This document shows, piece by piece, positions 33,326 through 43,665 of a stretch of 64,000 bases of DNA. The position numbers and the translations under genes are program-made. Below the pieces are notes generated by a model. The model saw only the letters and a program-made list of their open reading frames with translations. It was not told the origin of the DNA and made no database searches. Source of the DNA: UBA4416 sp020846025. GTDB taxonomy: Bacteria; Bacteroidota; Bacteroidia; B-17B0; Aurantibacillaceae. The stretch spans positions 5,063-69,062 of the forward strand of contig CAUJDD010000031.1 of the NCBI GenBank assembly GCA_963169295.1. The letters run 5' to 3'. Within the stretch, counting starts at the first letter, position 1. Every line of letters begins with the position of its first letter.

Positions 33326-35134
33326 TTAAGTATTTTCTTGATTTTTAAAAAAATCATATATCAATTTTGCTTTAGCATTCCCAACTAATACGCTTAATTC
33401 AGCTAGGGTTGCTTCTTTTATTTGTTTCACCGATTTAAGTTCGGTGAGTAGTTTTTGGGCGGTTTTATTGCTCACACCTTTTATCTCCGAAAGTTCGGTT
33501 TTAAATGTTTCTCTGCTTCGTTTATTACGATGGTGTGTAATTCCAAAACGGTGCGCTTCATCGCGAATGTGTTGTATAACTTTAAGTGTTTCTGAGCGCT
33601 TATCTAAATACAAGGGTATGGAATCGTTAGGAAAATAAATCTCCTCTAATCTTTTGGCAATGCCTATTACAGTTACTTTACCCATTAAGTTAAGTTTTCG
33701 TAAACTATTTATGGCAGCACCTAATTGTCCTTTTCCTCCATCTATAACAATAAGTTGAGGTAACGGTAGATTTTCTTCTAACACTCTGGAGTATCGTCTA
33801 TAAATTACTTCCTCCATCGTAGCAAAATCATCAGGCCCTGTTACTGTTTTTACATTAAAATGACGGTATTCTTTTTTGGCCGGTTTACCATCTATAAAAA
33901 CTGGCATTGCACTTACTGCAAATTCTCCCTGAAAATTAGAATTATCAAAACCTTCTATTCGCCTTGGTTCTTCTTTCATGCGCAAATCTTTCATCATTTG
34001 TTGCATCACTCTATCTACATGTCTTTCAGGATCAATAATGGCTAATTGTTTTTCTTTTTCTTTTTTAAATGCTTCGGCATTTTTATAACTTAAATCGAGG
34101 AGGTGCTTTTTGTCACCTATTTTTGGTATCAAATATTTAGCTTGCTCAAATTCAAATTCGGGTTTAAAAGGCACTAATATTTCTTTGCTTTTAGAATGGT
34201 AGCGAGTTCTAATTTCATGAATGGCAAACACAAGAACTTCTTCGTCGGATTCATCTAACTTCTTTTTAAACTCCAAGGTTTGTGCTTGAATGATGGTTCC
34301 ATTCATTACCTTTAAAAAATTTATGTATGCAGTTTTATCGTCGCTTATTATCGTAAACACATCAATATCTGTAATTGACGGATGTACTATAGTTGATTTA
34401 CTTTGATATTTTTCAAGCAATTCTATTTTTTTCTTTATACTATTTGCTTGTTCAAACTCTAATTTTTCTGCGCAATGCAACATTAGTTTTTTTAAATCTC
34501 GAATAGCAAAATTAATATCGCCTTTTATAATTTCTCTAATATGAGTTATACTTTCATCGTAATCAGCTTGTGTTTGGTTGCCTACACAAGGCGCTTTACA
34601 CTTTCCAATTTGATACTCTAAACAAGTTTTAAATTTACCTGCATCAATATATTCTTGCTTTAAATCAAGTGTGCAATTTCGCAAAGGATATAACTGTTTT
34701 ATTAAATCTAATAAAATATGCATAGTTGTAACAGAAGGAAAAGGACCATAATATTCTTTGTCTTCTTTTTTGAGTTGCCTGGTATAAAACACTCTAGGAA
34801 AACGCTCATTTTTGATAACAATCCAAGGGTAAGTTTTATCATCGCGCAACATAATATTGTAGCGTGGCGTAAGACTTTTTATTAAGTTGTTTTCTAAAAG
34901 CAAAGCGTCCATTTCGGTATCAACCTTTATGGTTTTTATATCCGCTATTTTCTTTACCATTAACCTCAATCGCGCATTATCATGTTCTTTGGTAAAGTAT
35001 GAACTAACTCGTTTTTTTAAATTTTTAGCCTTCCCAACATATAGTAAGTTCTGGTCGGTATCATAAAAACGATATACACCTGGTGATTCGGGTAATGTTT
35101 TTATGATGGCTTGTATATGATTGGTGATAGACAT
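33326..35134 (-). CDS. uvrC: excinuclease ABC subunit C
   Basis: A 602-residue UvrC: N-terminal GIY-YIG nuclease domain (PGVYRFYDTDQNLLYVGKAK), a UvrB-binding UVR segment (LEFEQANSIKKKIELLE), the RNase H-like second nuclease domain (RIEGFDNSNFQG and LIVIDGGKGQLGAA) and C-terminal helix-hairpin-helix motifs (LSEIKGVSNKTAQKLL). It makes both incisions in nucleotide excision repair. The frame extends to 35179, but the ATG at 35134 is preferred because it follows a -7 box by six bases. Confidence 0.96.
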   Translation of the reverse strand: MSITNHIQAIIKTLPESPGVYRFYDTDQNLLYVGKAKNLKKRVSSYFTKEHDNARLRLMVKKIADIKTIKVDTEMDALLLENNLIKSLTPRYNIMLRDDKTYPWIVIKNERFPRVFYTRQLKKEDKEYYGPFPSVTTMHILLDLIKQLYPLRNCTLDLKQEYIDAGKFKTCLEYQIGKCKAPCVGNQTQADYDESITHIREIIKGDINFAIRDLKKLMLHCAEKLEFEQANSIKKKIELLEKYQSKSTIVHPSITDIDVFTIISDDKTAYINFLKVMNGTIIQAQTLEFKKKLDESDEEVLVFAIHEIRTRYHSKSKEILVPFKPEFEFEQAKYLIPKIGDKKHLLDLSYKNAEAFKKEKEKQLAIIDPERHVDRVMQQMMKDLRMKEEPRRIEGFDNSNFQGEFAVSAMPVFIDGKPAKKEYRHFNVKTVTGPDDFATMEEVIYRRYSRVLEENLPLPQLIVIDGGKGQLGAAINSLRKLNLMGKVTVIGIAKRLEEIYFPNDSIPLYLDKRSETLKVIQHIRDEAHRFGITHHRNKRSRETFKTELSEIKGVSNKTAQKLLTELKSVKQIKEATLAELSVLVGNAKAKLIYDFFKNQENT

Positions 35135-35139
35135 TAAAG

Positions 35140-35147
35140 CAAAGATA
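35140..35147 (-). promoter_or_regulatory. -7 box (TATCTTTG) of uvrC
   Basis: The complement reads TATCTTTG, ending six bases before the uvrC ATG at 35134. It selects that ATG over the longer frame. Confidence 0.6.
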
Positions 35148-35210
35148 AAATTTTGTTGTGTAAATATTGCTTTACGCATTAAAAAGCATAAGAGCTAACA
35201 AAACTTTAAT

Positions 35211-35218
35211 TAGATTTG
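35211..35218 (+). promoter_or_regulatory. -7 box (TAGATTTG) of the glycosyltransferase gene
   Basis: TAGATTTG matches TAnnTTTG and overlaps the only standard start codon, TTG at 35216. By the spacing seen elsewhere here, translation would begin near 35222-35225 (ATC or ATT). Confidence 0.5.
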
Positions 35219-36187
35219 TATATCATTGAAAATAAAAACATATTTATTGCAGCTTTAGATTGGGGGCTTGGCCATGCAACTAGGTGTGTGCCTTTAATTC
35301 AAAAATTGGCTAAGCACAATAATATCATCATTGGTGTTACACCAACAACACAACCTGTTTTTGAGGAGCATTTCCCGCAAATTAAAAAAGTAATTATTGA
35401 ACCATATAATATTTGTTATTCTAAATTATTACCACTTAGTTTAAAATTAGCATTAGATAGTACGCGTATTTTAAAAGTCATTAAGCGCGAACGCCAACAG
35501 TTAGCATCTTATGTTAAACAATACAAGATTGATGTTGTGATAAGCGATAATCGTTTTGGTTTATGGAATAAGTATACGCATAACATATACATTACTCACC
35601 AACTTCAAATTAAAGCTGGTGTTTTTTCAAAAATAGCCACTATGATTCATCGTCGCTATATGTTACCATTTCAAGAGATATGGGTGCCAGATTACGAAGA
35701 CGATTATCTATCTTTGGCTGGAGAGTTGTCTCGTAATAAAAACAAATTGCAAGTAAAATACATTGAACCTTTAAGTCGCTTGGAGTTGGTAACCGAAACT
35801 ATTGAAGACCAAATTGATTTTCTATACTTATTATCGGGACCTGAACCACTAAGAACTCAACTTGAAGAACAATTTCTGAAGGTAGCAAACCTATCTACTA
35901 AAAATATCGTTATTGTAAGAGGCACCAAAATACCTATAACTTCCTCTATTAGTACGAATATAAAGTATTACGACATGCCTAATTCGGCCACGCTTTCTAA
36001 ATTAATTTGTGCTGCACAACATATTATTTGTCGTAGTGGCTATAGCACTTTAATGGATTTGCATCACTTACAGAAAAAACAAATCACCTTAATTCCTACA
36101 CCACATCAGTCTGAGCAAATTTACCTCGCTAAATATTGGGCATCGAAATTTGGAGTTAAAACGTTAAAAAATATAATTGAACTGTAA
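35216..36187 (+). CDS. MurG-like (GT28-type) glycosyltransferase
   Basis: About 320 residues with a GT-B layout: an N-terminal Gly-rich loop (ALDWGLGHATRC), a middle IDVVISDNRFGLW segment, and a C-terminal nucleotide-sugar part with CRSGYSTLMDLHHL and TPHQSEQIYLAKY, the pattern found in glycosyltransferase family 28-related proteins of Bacteroidota. It is not MurG itself, which is longer and has different motifs. The sugar and acceptor are unknown. The first standard start (TTG 35216) overlaps a promoter box; ATT 35225, giving IENKNIFIAALDWG, is an alternative. Divergent from uvrC. Confidence 0.75.
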   Translation: MYIIENKNIFIAALDWGLGHATRCVPLIQKLAKHNNIIIGVTPTTQPVFEEHFPQIKKVIIEPYNICYSKLLPLSLKLALDSTRILKVIKRERQQLASYVKQYKIDVVISDNRFGLWNKYTHNIYITHQLQIKAGVFSKIATMIHRRYMLPFQEIWVPDYEDDYLSLAGELSRNKNKLQVKYIEPLSRLELVTETIEDQIDFLYLLSGPEPLRTQLEEQFLKVANLSTKNIVIVRGTKIPITSSISTNIKYYDMPNSATLSKLICAAQHIICRSGYSTLMDLHHLQKKQITLIPTPHQSEQIYLAKYWASKFGVKTLKNIIEL

Positions 36188-36250
36188 TAACTCATAGAAC
36201 ATAATATAGCGCGCAATGTCAAACTAATTATTATAATCTTATTTGCAAAG

Positions 36251-38248
36251 CTAAACTCTTGGATATTCAATCCTTACATGATATATATTCATCAAGCGTT
36301 TCTTGAATATTTTTTTGATCTCCTTAATATCTCTAAACGTTATATCTGAATTGATAAATTGATTTTCGTCAATTTGATAATTGATAATTCTATCCACTAA
36401 TTCATCGATACTCACTGCATCATATTTTTTTAAACTACGTGATGATGCTTCTACGCCATCAGCCATCATAAGTATAGCGGTTTCTTTACTATATGGAATT
36501 GGTCCTGGGTATCTAAATAAATCTTCGTTTATTTTTTCACCCTCATGTTCTTTTTTATAGTTATGTAAAAAATAACGAGTTAATGTTGTGCCATGATGGG
36601 TTCTGATAAAATCAATAATCACTTCAGGCAACTTATTTGCTTTAGCAATCTCAATACCTTCTATAACATGACTAATAATGATTTGTGCACTCTCCTCGGG
36701 TTGTAAATCTTCGTGTGGACTAATTTCTCCTACTTGATTTTCGGTAAAAAAACGTGGATGGTTCATTTTTCCTATATCGTGATACATTGCACCTGTTCTT
36801 ACTAACAAAGGATTTCCACCTATTTTATAGCAAGCTTCTTCGGCAAGGTTGGCCACTTGAAGAGAGTGTTGGAATGTACCTGGCACTTTTTGTGATAACT
36901 GTCGAAGTAAAGGAGAATTAAGATCGCATAATTCTAAAAGAGTAAAATCAGACACAAAACCAAATAACTTTTCTGAGATTAAGATTAACGGAAACGCAAA
37001 TAACACACAGGAACTACTAATTAAGAAATTAATATAGTTTTGTTTTACATAAATAGCTGAAGTGGTATTATTTACTAAGTTATAGGCTATAAAAGCTAAT
37101 ATGTAAAATATAAAAGTAAGTAATGCAGAAGTAAAAAGCTTAGAACGTTTCCCCATGTCTGCAACGCTAAATATAGTGCTTATTCCTGCTATGAGTTGAA
37201 TAAAAATAAATTCAAATTTATCTTCTGTATAAAAGGCAGTTATCAATACAATATTTAAGAATGTAAATAAGGATGTTCTACTATCAAAGAATACCCTAAT
37301 TAAAATGGGTAATAAACAAAAAGGTACTGCATAAATATAATTCTCGCGATAAGTAGCTACAAGGCTAGTAGCTACTATTACCATCATAATATTCATAAAG
37401 ATAAATGTTACCTGTGTGTTTTGACTAAAGATGGGCTTTCTAAAAAATGCTAAAAATAGCATCATGATTCCCATTACAATTGTACAAACTAAGAATTGGC
37501 CTGCAATAATTAAAGTTTGTGAACGTTGATTGCTTAATTCCTGTATAGCGTCTTGATAGCTAGTTATTGTTTGTAATTGTTCTTCGCTTACTATGTCGTT
37601 TTTATGAACTATAACATCGCCTTTATTTAACTTGGTTTTAAAAATATATTTTGCTTCGGTCTTTTCTTCGTGTAATTCCGCTGATAAAAGTTCATCGTAA
37701 ACCACATTAGCCTGAATTAATGTATAGACTGAATCTACTAATTCTTGTCTAGGAATAATATTCGTTAATAAAGACTTAATATGGAGTTGATTTATAAATT
37801 GAGAACTAGTGGTTGAAGTAACTTCATTATCTATTACAACATACATTGTAGAATTTTGAGTTGAAAGATTTGAACTTGGAATATATACGCCTATTTGGTA
37901 AATACTGTCTAAGAATTGTTTGAGTTTTTGTACTTGTTGAGAATTAAAATGTTGCTTTAATGTATTGATAATGGTTTCCGAATTTCCATCTGTTTTTCTG
38001 TAATAAGCTTCGCTAAGTTTATTAGATTGTGCCTCTTGATTAAGTTCTTGTTCAGATTTTTTCACAACAAAATCAATAGTTGATACTAAATCTTCGTAAA
38101 GCCATACATCACCGGTTTGAATTTTATAATGAACTATAATTTCATCTTTAGGTAATAAGTAGGTGCATAAAATTACACTAAAGGCGAATACCATACCTTT
38201 ATACCATAAAGCATGTTTATCGCGTATTTTTGATAATAAAGAGTTCAT
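36251..38248 (-). CDS. PgpH-type 7TM-HD phosphodiesterase
   Basis: A 665-residue inner-membrane protein: an N-terminal segment, an extracytoplasmic 7TMR-HDED-like domain (about 50-250), seven hydrophobic segments (about 255-430) and a cytoplasmic HD domain with HSLQVANLAEEA, AMYHDIGKM and IIDFIRTHHGT. PgpH proteins hydrolyse cyclic di-AMP in Listeria and relatives; many Bacteroidota have this architecture. Hydrolysis of c-di-AMP here is inferred from the family. It follows the glycosyltransferase gene convergently and is a single gene; a terminator for the next minus-strand gene lies just upstream. Confidence 0.88.
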   Translation of the reverse strand: MNSLLSKIRDKHALWYKGMVFAFSVILCTYLLPKDEIIVHYKIQTGDVWLYEDLVSTIDFVVKKSEQELNQEAQSNKLSEAYYRKTDGNSETIINTLKQHFNSQQVQKLKQFLDSIYQIGVYIPSSNLSTQNSTMYVVIDNEVTSTTSSQFINQLHIKSLLTNIIPRQELVDSVYTLIQANVVYDELLSAELHEEKTEAKYIFKTKLNKGDVIVHKNDIVSEEQLQTITSYQDAIQELSNQRSQTLIIAGQFLVCTIVMGIMMLFLAFFRKPIFSQNTQVTFIFMNIMMVIVATSLVATYRENYIYAVPFCLLPILIRVFFDSRTSLFTFLNIVLITAFYTEDKFEFIFIQLIAGISTIFSVADMGKRSKLFTSALLTFIFYILAFIAYNLVNNTTSAIYVKQNYINFLISSSCVLFAFPLILISEKLFGFVSDFTLLELCDLNSPLLRQLSQKVPGTFQHSLQVANLAEEACYKIGGNPLLVRTGAMYHDIGKMNHPRFFTENQVGEISPHEDLQPEESAQIIISHVIEGIEIAKANKLPEVIIDFIRTHHGTTLTRYFLHNYKKEHEGEKINEDLFRYPGPIPYSKETAILMMADGVEASSRSLKKYDAVSIDELVDRIINYQIDENQFINSDITFRDIKEIKKIFKKRLMNIYHVRIEYPRV

Positions 38249-38278
38249 GTTATAACAAAAAAAAGAAAAAATATGCCT

Positions 38279-38308
38279 AAAAAATTATTTCATAATTTGT
38301 ATTATGAA
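38279..38308 (-). terminator. rho-independent terminator of the PKD/type B gene
   Basis: TTCATAAT (38289-38296) pairs with ATTATGAA (38301-38308) around four bases; on the minus strand it is followed by ATAA and six T (38284-38279). Confidence 0.55.
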
Positions 38309-38328
38309 CAAATGACTATTAATAGGTA

Positions 38329-41040
38329 TTATTTCAATAAGGTAACATGCCCAACATGAGACTCATGTTCTCCAGAAACCATATTTCTAAAAGTGCATTT
38401 CCATATATAAACATCTTGTTGGCAAGGATTATTTTTATAAGTTCCATCCCATCCTTCATTTAAATCGTGGGTTTCGTATATTTTCTCTCCCCATCTATCA
38501 AATATGGTAAATGTGTATTCATCAACCCCTATCACTATAGGTTTAAAAACATCGTTCAAACCATCTGGTTTTTTAGGGGTAAATGCATTGGGTATCCAAA
38601 ATACAAAGACAGGGTTTGATTCAATGGGTGCCTTTGTAGTATCAGTACAACCAAACTGATTGCTAACCATTAAAACAACTTCAAATGTACCTGCTTGAGT
38701 ATATGTATGACTTGGGTTTTGAGAGGTAGAAAATTGGCCGTCCCCAAAATTATAATGCCAAGCTTCCACATCGTTAGATGATAAATCTAAACATTGTATG
38801 TCGGCATCAATATAAGAAACACTAAAACTAGCATCTGGTTTTGGATAGACTATAATTGGGTGGATGGTGCTAACTACACTTGTATCCACACAGTTACCTG
38901 TAGAGATAACCGTCAAACTTACACCATAATTTCCTGGTGGTGTAAAAACATGTGTTGGGTTTTGAGAAGTAGAAGTACTACCATCGCTGAATGTCCATAA
39001 ATAATTCATTGAAGAAGAAGCAGTGCTTTGATTAGTAAATGTTACAACTAGTGGGTCGCAACCTTCAAAAGGATATGAACCAATGTCTGCAATGGTATTT
39101 TGCCATACATCAATAGTTTGTGTTTTAAGTGCCAAACAACCATCTTGATTAACAGAAAAATTCACCGTATATGTGCCTGGAGCGTTATAAACGACATTAG
39201 ATACGGCACTAACCGAAGCTGTTTGAGGTGTGGCATTAAGTCCAAAATCCCAATTTAATGAATAAGTTCCTTGAGCCTGAGTAGTACCTAGAAAATTATA
39301 ACTATGGTTATCAAAACATTGTCCAAGTGGTGATAACACACTAAGTTGTAAATCTGGAACTGAAACAACTGTAATACTACTTACTGAACTTACTTTACTT
39401 GTATCAATACATTGCTGATTGGTAATAGCTGTTAAAGTGATTGTATAAACACCTGTTTGAGTATAGGTGTAAGTTGGATTTTGTTGAGTTGAAGTAGAGC
39501 CATCTCCAAATTCCCACAAGAAACTCATTCCTGATGCGGCTGTACTTTGATTTGTAAATGTAACCGTTAAAGGCACACAACCACCCGTTGTGAAATTACC
39601 AATATCTGCTATGGGGTTTTGCCACACTTCAATAGTTTTAGTTACAGTAGCGGTGCATCCATTTTCGGCAACCGTAAATGATACCGAATAAGTTCCTAGA
39701 GCATTAAACACTACGTTTGAGACGGAAGCCGTATTAGCTGTTTGAGGAGCAGCATTTGAACCAAAATTCCATGTAAATGTGCCATTACCTTGATATTGCC
39801 CTCCACCATTAAAGTTAAAACTATTTCCTAAAAAACATTGACTACTAGGAGCTAAATAATCTGGAGATAACAATGGATATACCTGAAAAACCTTATAAGC
39901 TGTATCGCCACAATTACTTCCGGGATTTACAATCAGTGTAACCGTATAAGAACCTGGAGCAGGAAAAGTATAGGTTGGGTTATATAAATTAGAGGTATCT
40001 GCTAGTGTATTAGGATCTCCAAAATCCCAGTGATAAGTAGTGCCATTATAACTGTTGTTAGCAAATGAAATGGTAAATCCATTGCAATAACCAGTGCCCT
40101 GACCGTTATTAGTAGTCGTTTGTCCAACAATATCAGCAGCAACCACAAAAGGGCAAGGAATAACATTAAACTGAAAATCGCGGTGATGTGTACCTATTAA
40201 AATTCCATTTCTATATTCTTCTACACACACACCCACAACCCATTGACCTTGTATGGTTGGGTTTCCGTTTAAAAAGCCGGTTTGAGGATTAATATTGATG
40301 ACTGGGTTAGAAGCCATTGGGTAAGAAGCTGAATAAGGAGCTGAAAAGGGCACTCCAATATACGGCGGTGGTGTATTCACCGTAGGGCAAGAAGGAGGTG
40401 GGCTTGGGCATTGAGAAGTAGGACCTTGAGGTGCTGTTCCAATTAACGGACAACAAGCATCCAATCCGTTAAAAGGTGTACATAATGAATAAACTAAAGA
40501 ATCACCATCAGGATCGGTAGCGATATGATTAAAAAAGATAGGTAGATTAGCGCAAACATAAATAGGAGGGCGATATGTGAACCGTGGACTACTATTTACA
40601 GAAACAACTTCTGGACCCGGTATATGTTCCCAATAGGTTGTACCTACATCGCCTGGATTTACCAAATTTAAAATAGTACCATTTCTACAACAACGTTGAT
40701 AAGCAATGTAGTAACCGCCAATGAGTGGTGGTAAATTCACAATGGCTTCATAGTAGGCTTCTTCTACACAAGCATTACCTGATGCAGTTGGTGCACATGG
40801 ACTATTATTTGTTGGTGGAACAGTTATACTATAATTTATGGCAACTTGTAAAGTAGTTACTACATTACCATTGGCGTCAAAAATGGTAATAAAAGCAGGG
40901 TCATCAAATGGTGGAACACCATTTAAACAATCCCGATAAACCTTCATTTGAATTTTGTAATTGTTGTTACCTAAATTATCGTAATAAATTTCGCCTCCAA
41001 CAATATGAGTTGCTTCTGCTATAAACGATAGCAGAAGCAT
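38329..41040 (-). CDS. PKD-repeat T9SS type B surface protein
   Basis: At least 903 residues: an N-terminal domain beginning ATHIVGGEIYYDNLGNNN that is common to Bacteroidota surface proteins, four PKD domains recognised by Y/F-x-W-x-F-G-D-x-x-[ST] motifs (YHWDFGDPN, FLWEFGDGST, YLWTFSDGST, WHYNFGDGQF), and a CHU_C/type B sorting domain (WIPNAFTPKKPDGLNDVF, FTIFDRWGEKIYE). The ATG at 41040 leaves only a ten-residue leader; reading upstream in frame to ATA at 41064 gives a normal signal peptide, MKTYLFCIMLLLSFIAEA if ATA initiates. It is the second gene after the choice-of-anchor L gene, probably one transcript. Confidence 0.87.
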   Translation of the reverse strand: MLLLSFIAEATHIVGGEIYYDNLGNNNYKIQMKVYRDCLNGVPPFDDPAFITIFDANGNVVTTLQVAINYSITVPPTNNSPCAPTASGNACVEEAYYEAIVNLPPLIGGYYIAYQRCCRNGTILNLVNPGDVGTTYWEHIPGPEVVSVNSSPRFTYRPPIYVCANLPIFFNHIATDPDGDSLVYSLCTPFNGLDACCPLIGTAPQGPTSQCPSPPPSCPTVNTPPPYIGVPFSAPYSASYPMASNPVININPQTGFLNGNPTIQGQWVVGVCVEEYRNGILIGTHHRDFQFNVIPCPFVVAADIVGQTTTNNGQGTGYCNGFTISFANNSYNGTTYHWDFGDPNTLADTSNLYNPTYTFPAPGSYTVTLIVNPGSNCGDTAYKVFQVYPLLSPDYLAPSSQCFLGNSFNFNGGGQYQGNGTFTWNFGSNAAPQTANTASVSNVVFNALGTYSVSFTVAENGCTATVTKTIEVWQNPIADIGNFTTGGCVPLTVTFTNQSTAASGMSFLWEFGDGSTSTQQNPTYTYTQTGVYTITLTAITNQQCIDTSKVSSVSSITVVSVPDLQLSVLSPLGQCFDNHSYNFLGTTQAQGTYSLNWDFGLNATPQTASVSAVSNVVYNAPGTYTVNFSVNQDGCLALKTQTIDVWQNTIADIGSYPFEGCDPLVVTFTNQSTASSSMNYLWTFSDGSTSTSQNPTHVFTPPGNYGVSLTVISTGNCVDTSVVSTIHPIIVYPKPDASFSVSYIDADIQCLDLSSNDVEAWHYNFGDGQFSTSQNPSHTYTQAGTFEVVLMVSNQFGCTDTTKAPIESNPVFVFWIPNAFTPKKPDGLNDVFKPIVIGVDEYTFTIFDRWGEKIYETHDLNEGWDGTYKNNPCQQDVYIWKCTFRNMVSGEHESHVGHVTLLK

Positions 41041-41078
41041 AATACAAAATAGATATGTCTTTATTTTTGATATGTGTA

Positions 41079-43610
41079 TTATTCTTTAAATACCTGAAAG
41101 AATCCTTGAAACTTTCTTCCATCAGATACATTTAATAAATAAAAATAAGTTCCACTAGTTACATTTGGTTTCCAATCGTTCTTGTAATCATCACTTGAAT
41201 AAAGTTTATTACCCCAACGGTTATAAATGATAACCTGAGAACCTGGGAAACGCTCTAAGCCATTAATTTTAAAATATTCATTCACACCATCTCCATTAGG
41301 TGTAACCACATTTGGAACAATCACATTACAATCAACACTGTTAATATCCATTACTAAGGTGTCTTTATATAAACATTGATCTGTAACAACAATCGTATAA
41401 GTACCATTGCTTGGCATTACAGATTGAGTAAAACTATACGTATAATTAGTTGTATCAAATGGAACAATGCCACCAGAAGGTAATAACCATTCAACTCCAT
41501 AAGGGGCATTACCTCCTTCAATTCTTACAGTTATATTTAAAATAGAATCTAAACAGAATACAACTGGTGATGTATTAGTTATTTGAGGCGCTGCAGTATT
41601 AAGTGTAGGAGAATATACTGCCGTAGATGTACAACCTGCAATACTTGTTCCTACTACTGTGTATGTGGCATTAACTGTAGGTGTAACACTTATTGAACTA
41701 GTTGTTTGACCTGTATTCCATGTGTAGGTATCGGCTCCTAACGCGGTAATTGTTGTGGATTGCCCTGCACAATATGGACTACCGCTTAATGTAAGTGATG
41801 GAATAGCATTAACTGTAACAGAATATACTGTATAGTTTATACATGCGCCTACTGCTGAGGTTACAGAATAAGTTGTATTAGTACTAGGTGTAACTGTTAT
41901 AGAGGGTGCTGTGCTTCCTGTATTCCAAGTATATGTTGTGCTTCCTGATGCAGTTAATACTGTACTTTCACCGTTACATAATGAATTATCTCCTGTAACA
42001 GAAAGCGGTACGCCTATCACTGTAACACTTGTTACTGCTGTATTTGTACACAAACCATTAGCCCCTGTTACGGTATAATTTGTATTTGCAGTTGGAGTAA
42101 CTAATAGGGTATCGTTTGATATGCCAGTGCTCCATGAATACGTAGTAGCTCCTGTTGCAGTTAGTGTGGCTGTATATCCAGCACATACTGTTGTACTATT
42201 TACAACTACCGTTGGAACAGCTACAGGTGTGAGTGTAATTTGTTTTGTAACGGGTTTATTACAAATATCATTTACTGTTATGGTATATATTGTAGGTGAA
42301 TTGATTGGCGTTGTTGTAATTGTTGGTGTATTTGCTGTTGGCGACGTCCATGTATAGGTGTATGCTGGATAACCATCAGACGCATTCGCGTTAAGTGTAA
42401 CTGTAGTTCCACTACATACGCCCACATCTCCTTGCCCAATGGTAATTGGAATATAATCTTTAATGTATAAATTAAACTTTAGTGCATTACTAGCTAAACA
42501 ACTCACACTACTAGTTACAAAACTCGACATTTCAAATTTAATTGTATCGGTACCTTCTATTAAGTTATCTTGAAATGCTTTAATATTACAATACTTAATA
42601 GTATCTTGATTAGCAGCAAAGTGTAACACCGTTGGCCATGAAAAACTAGGATTACCAACTTGCTCGTAATCTGTTCCTAAAATGGCGTTCCCGCCAACAG
42701 TTAATTGAAACGAATCTGCATTAGCAATGTTGCCATGTCTGATAAAATAGGCACAGTAAGTGTTACAATCTTCTACTAATACTGAATCCGGAATAAATGT
42801 GCTTGAATTAACCGTAAAAACATTTAATGGTGGTAAACTACTAAAGGAACCTCCTTCTAAAAACACCCCCGAATCATAAATTCCATCACCACCATCAGCA
42901 ATCGCAATTTTAATATGATAAGTTTGTCCACAAACTACTTTTTCAAGTGCATACAGGATAGTCGTAAATCCATCAAACTGACAATTAATGGTGTTTCCAG
43001 CATTACTTCTATAATAAGTAGCGTTTGATCCTGCATTTACATTATCAATAGACACAGGAGTAGATGAACCTGGAATCAAAGCAATGTTTTTGTTAGTATA
43101 ATTCCCGCCTAAAGGGTTTGGCCCTGTTAAGAAAAAAGCAAAAGCATCATTTACTCCTGCATTCACATATTCTGGATATTCTTCGGAGGCAAAGCAATAT
43201 CTAAATTTAACTGAGTCGCCAGTAGGCACAAAATCAAATTCTAAAACTGCTGCATCAAATGTTGTATTACCTGAAACAGCATCCAGTTGAGTATCCCCAG
43301 GCTTATTTAAATTTGTACCATTACTAGGAGATGAATTTGGTCCTTGTGGCCCAAAGGGAGAGGCTGTAGAAGCGTTTCCTGTACTTAAATATACACCAGC
43401 TAATATTCCAATATTAGTACTTGCTGTTGCATTAAACTTAGCTATGGCATTTAAATCACCTGTAAACGTAATATTAGTAGCTGTAACCCCTGTACCTAAT
43501 AATACATTTTGTACTAATTGTTGTGGAGTGAGTGTTAAAGTAGTTACTAATTGTGCCTTACTGAGCAAGGTAAACGAAGTTAAAATAAAAGTTGTAATAA
43601 TTTTTTTCAT
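41079..43610 (-). CDS. choice-of-anchor L, T9SS type B surface protein
   Basis: 843 residues. Signal peptide MKKIITTFILTSFTLLSKAQ, then a choice-of-anchor L domain (about 20-260: GVYLSTGNAS, FDFVPTGDSVKFRYCFASEEY, NDAFAFFLTGP, IKIAIADGGDGIYDSGVFLEG), several Ig-like repeats of the pattern TYTWNTG-S-x-x-I-x-V-T-P (about 460-690) and a C-terminal type B sorting domain (IVPNVVTPNGDGVNEYF, VIIYNRWGNKLY). It should be exported by T9SS. It precedes the PKD-repeat gene by 14-38 bases on the same strand, so the two surface proteins are likely made together. Confidence 0.87.
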   Translation of the reverse strand: MKKIITTFILTSFTLLSKAQLVTTLTLTPQQLVQNVLLGTGVTATNITFTGDLNAIAKFNATASTNIGILAGVYLSTGNASTASPFGPQGPNSSPSNGTNLNKPGDTQLDAVSGNTTFDAAVLEFDFVPTGDSVKFRYCFASEEYPEYVNAGVNDAFAFFLTGPNPLGGNYTNKNIALIPGSSTPVSIDNVNAGSNATYYRSNAGNTINCQFDGFTTILYALEKVVCGQTYHIKIAIADGGDGIYDSGVFLEGGSFSSLPPLNVFTVNSSTFIPDSVLVEDCNTYCAYFIRHGNIANADSFQLTVGGNAILGTDYEQVGNPSFSWPTVLHFAANQDTIKYCNIKAFQDNLIEGTDTIKFEMSSFVTSSVSCLASNALKFNLYIKDYIPITIGQGDVGVCSGTTVTLNANASDGYPAYTYTWTSPTANTPTITTTPINSPTIYTITVNDICNKPVTKQITLTPVAVPTVVVNSTTVCAGYTATLTATGATTYSWSTGISNDTLLVTPTANTNYTVTGANGLCTNTAVTSVTVIGVPLSVTGDNSLCNGESTVLTASGSTTYTWNTGSTAPSITVTPSTNTTYSVTSAVGACINYTVYSVTVNAIPSLTLSGSPYCAGQSTTITALGADTYTWNTGQTTSSISVTPTVNATYTVVGTSIAGCTSTAVYSPTLNTAAPQITNTSPVVFCLDSILNITVRIEGGNAPYGVEWLLPSGGIVPFDTTNYTYSFTQSVMPSNGTYTIVVTDQCLYKDTLVMDINSVDCNVIVPNVVTPNGDGVNEYFKINGLERFPGSQVIIYNRWGNKLYSSDDYKNDWKPNVTSGTYFYLLNVSDGRKFQGFFQVFKE

Positions 43611-43665
43611 CGTACTTAATTAAGTTTTAGGTTGCTATTAAATTTTTATACACTGCATTATATAT

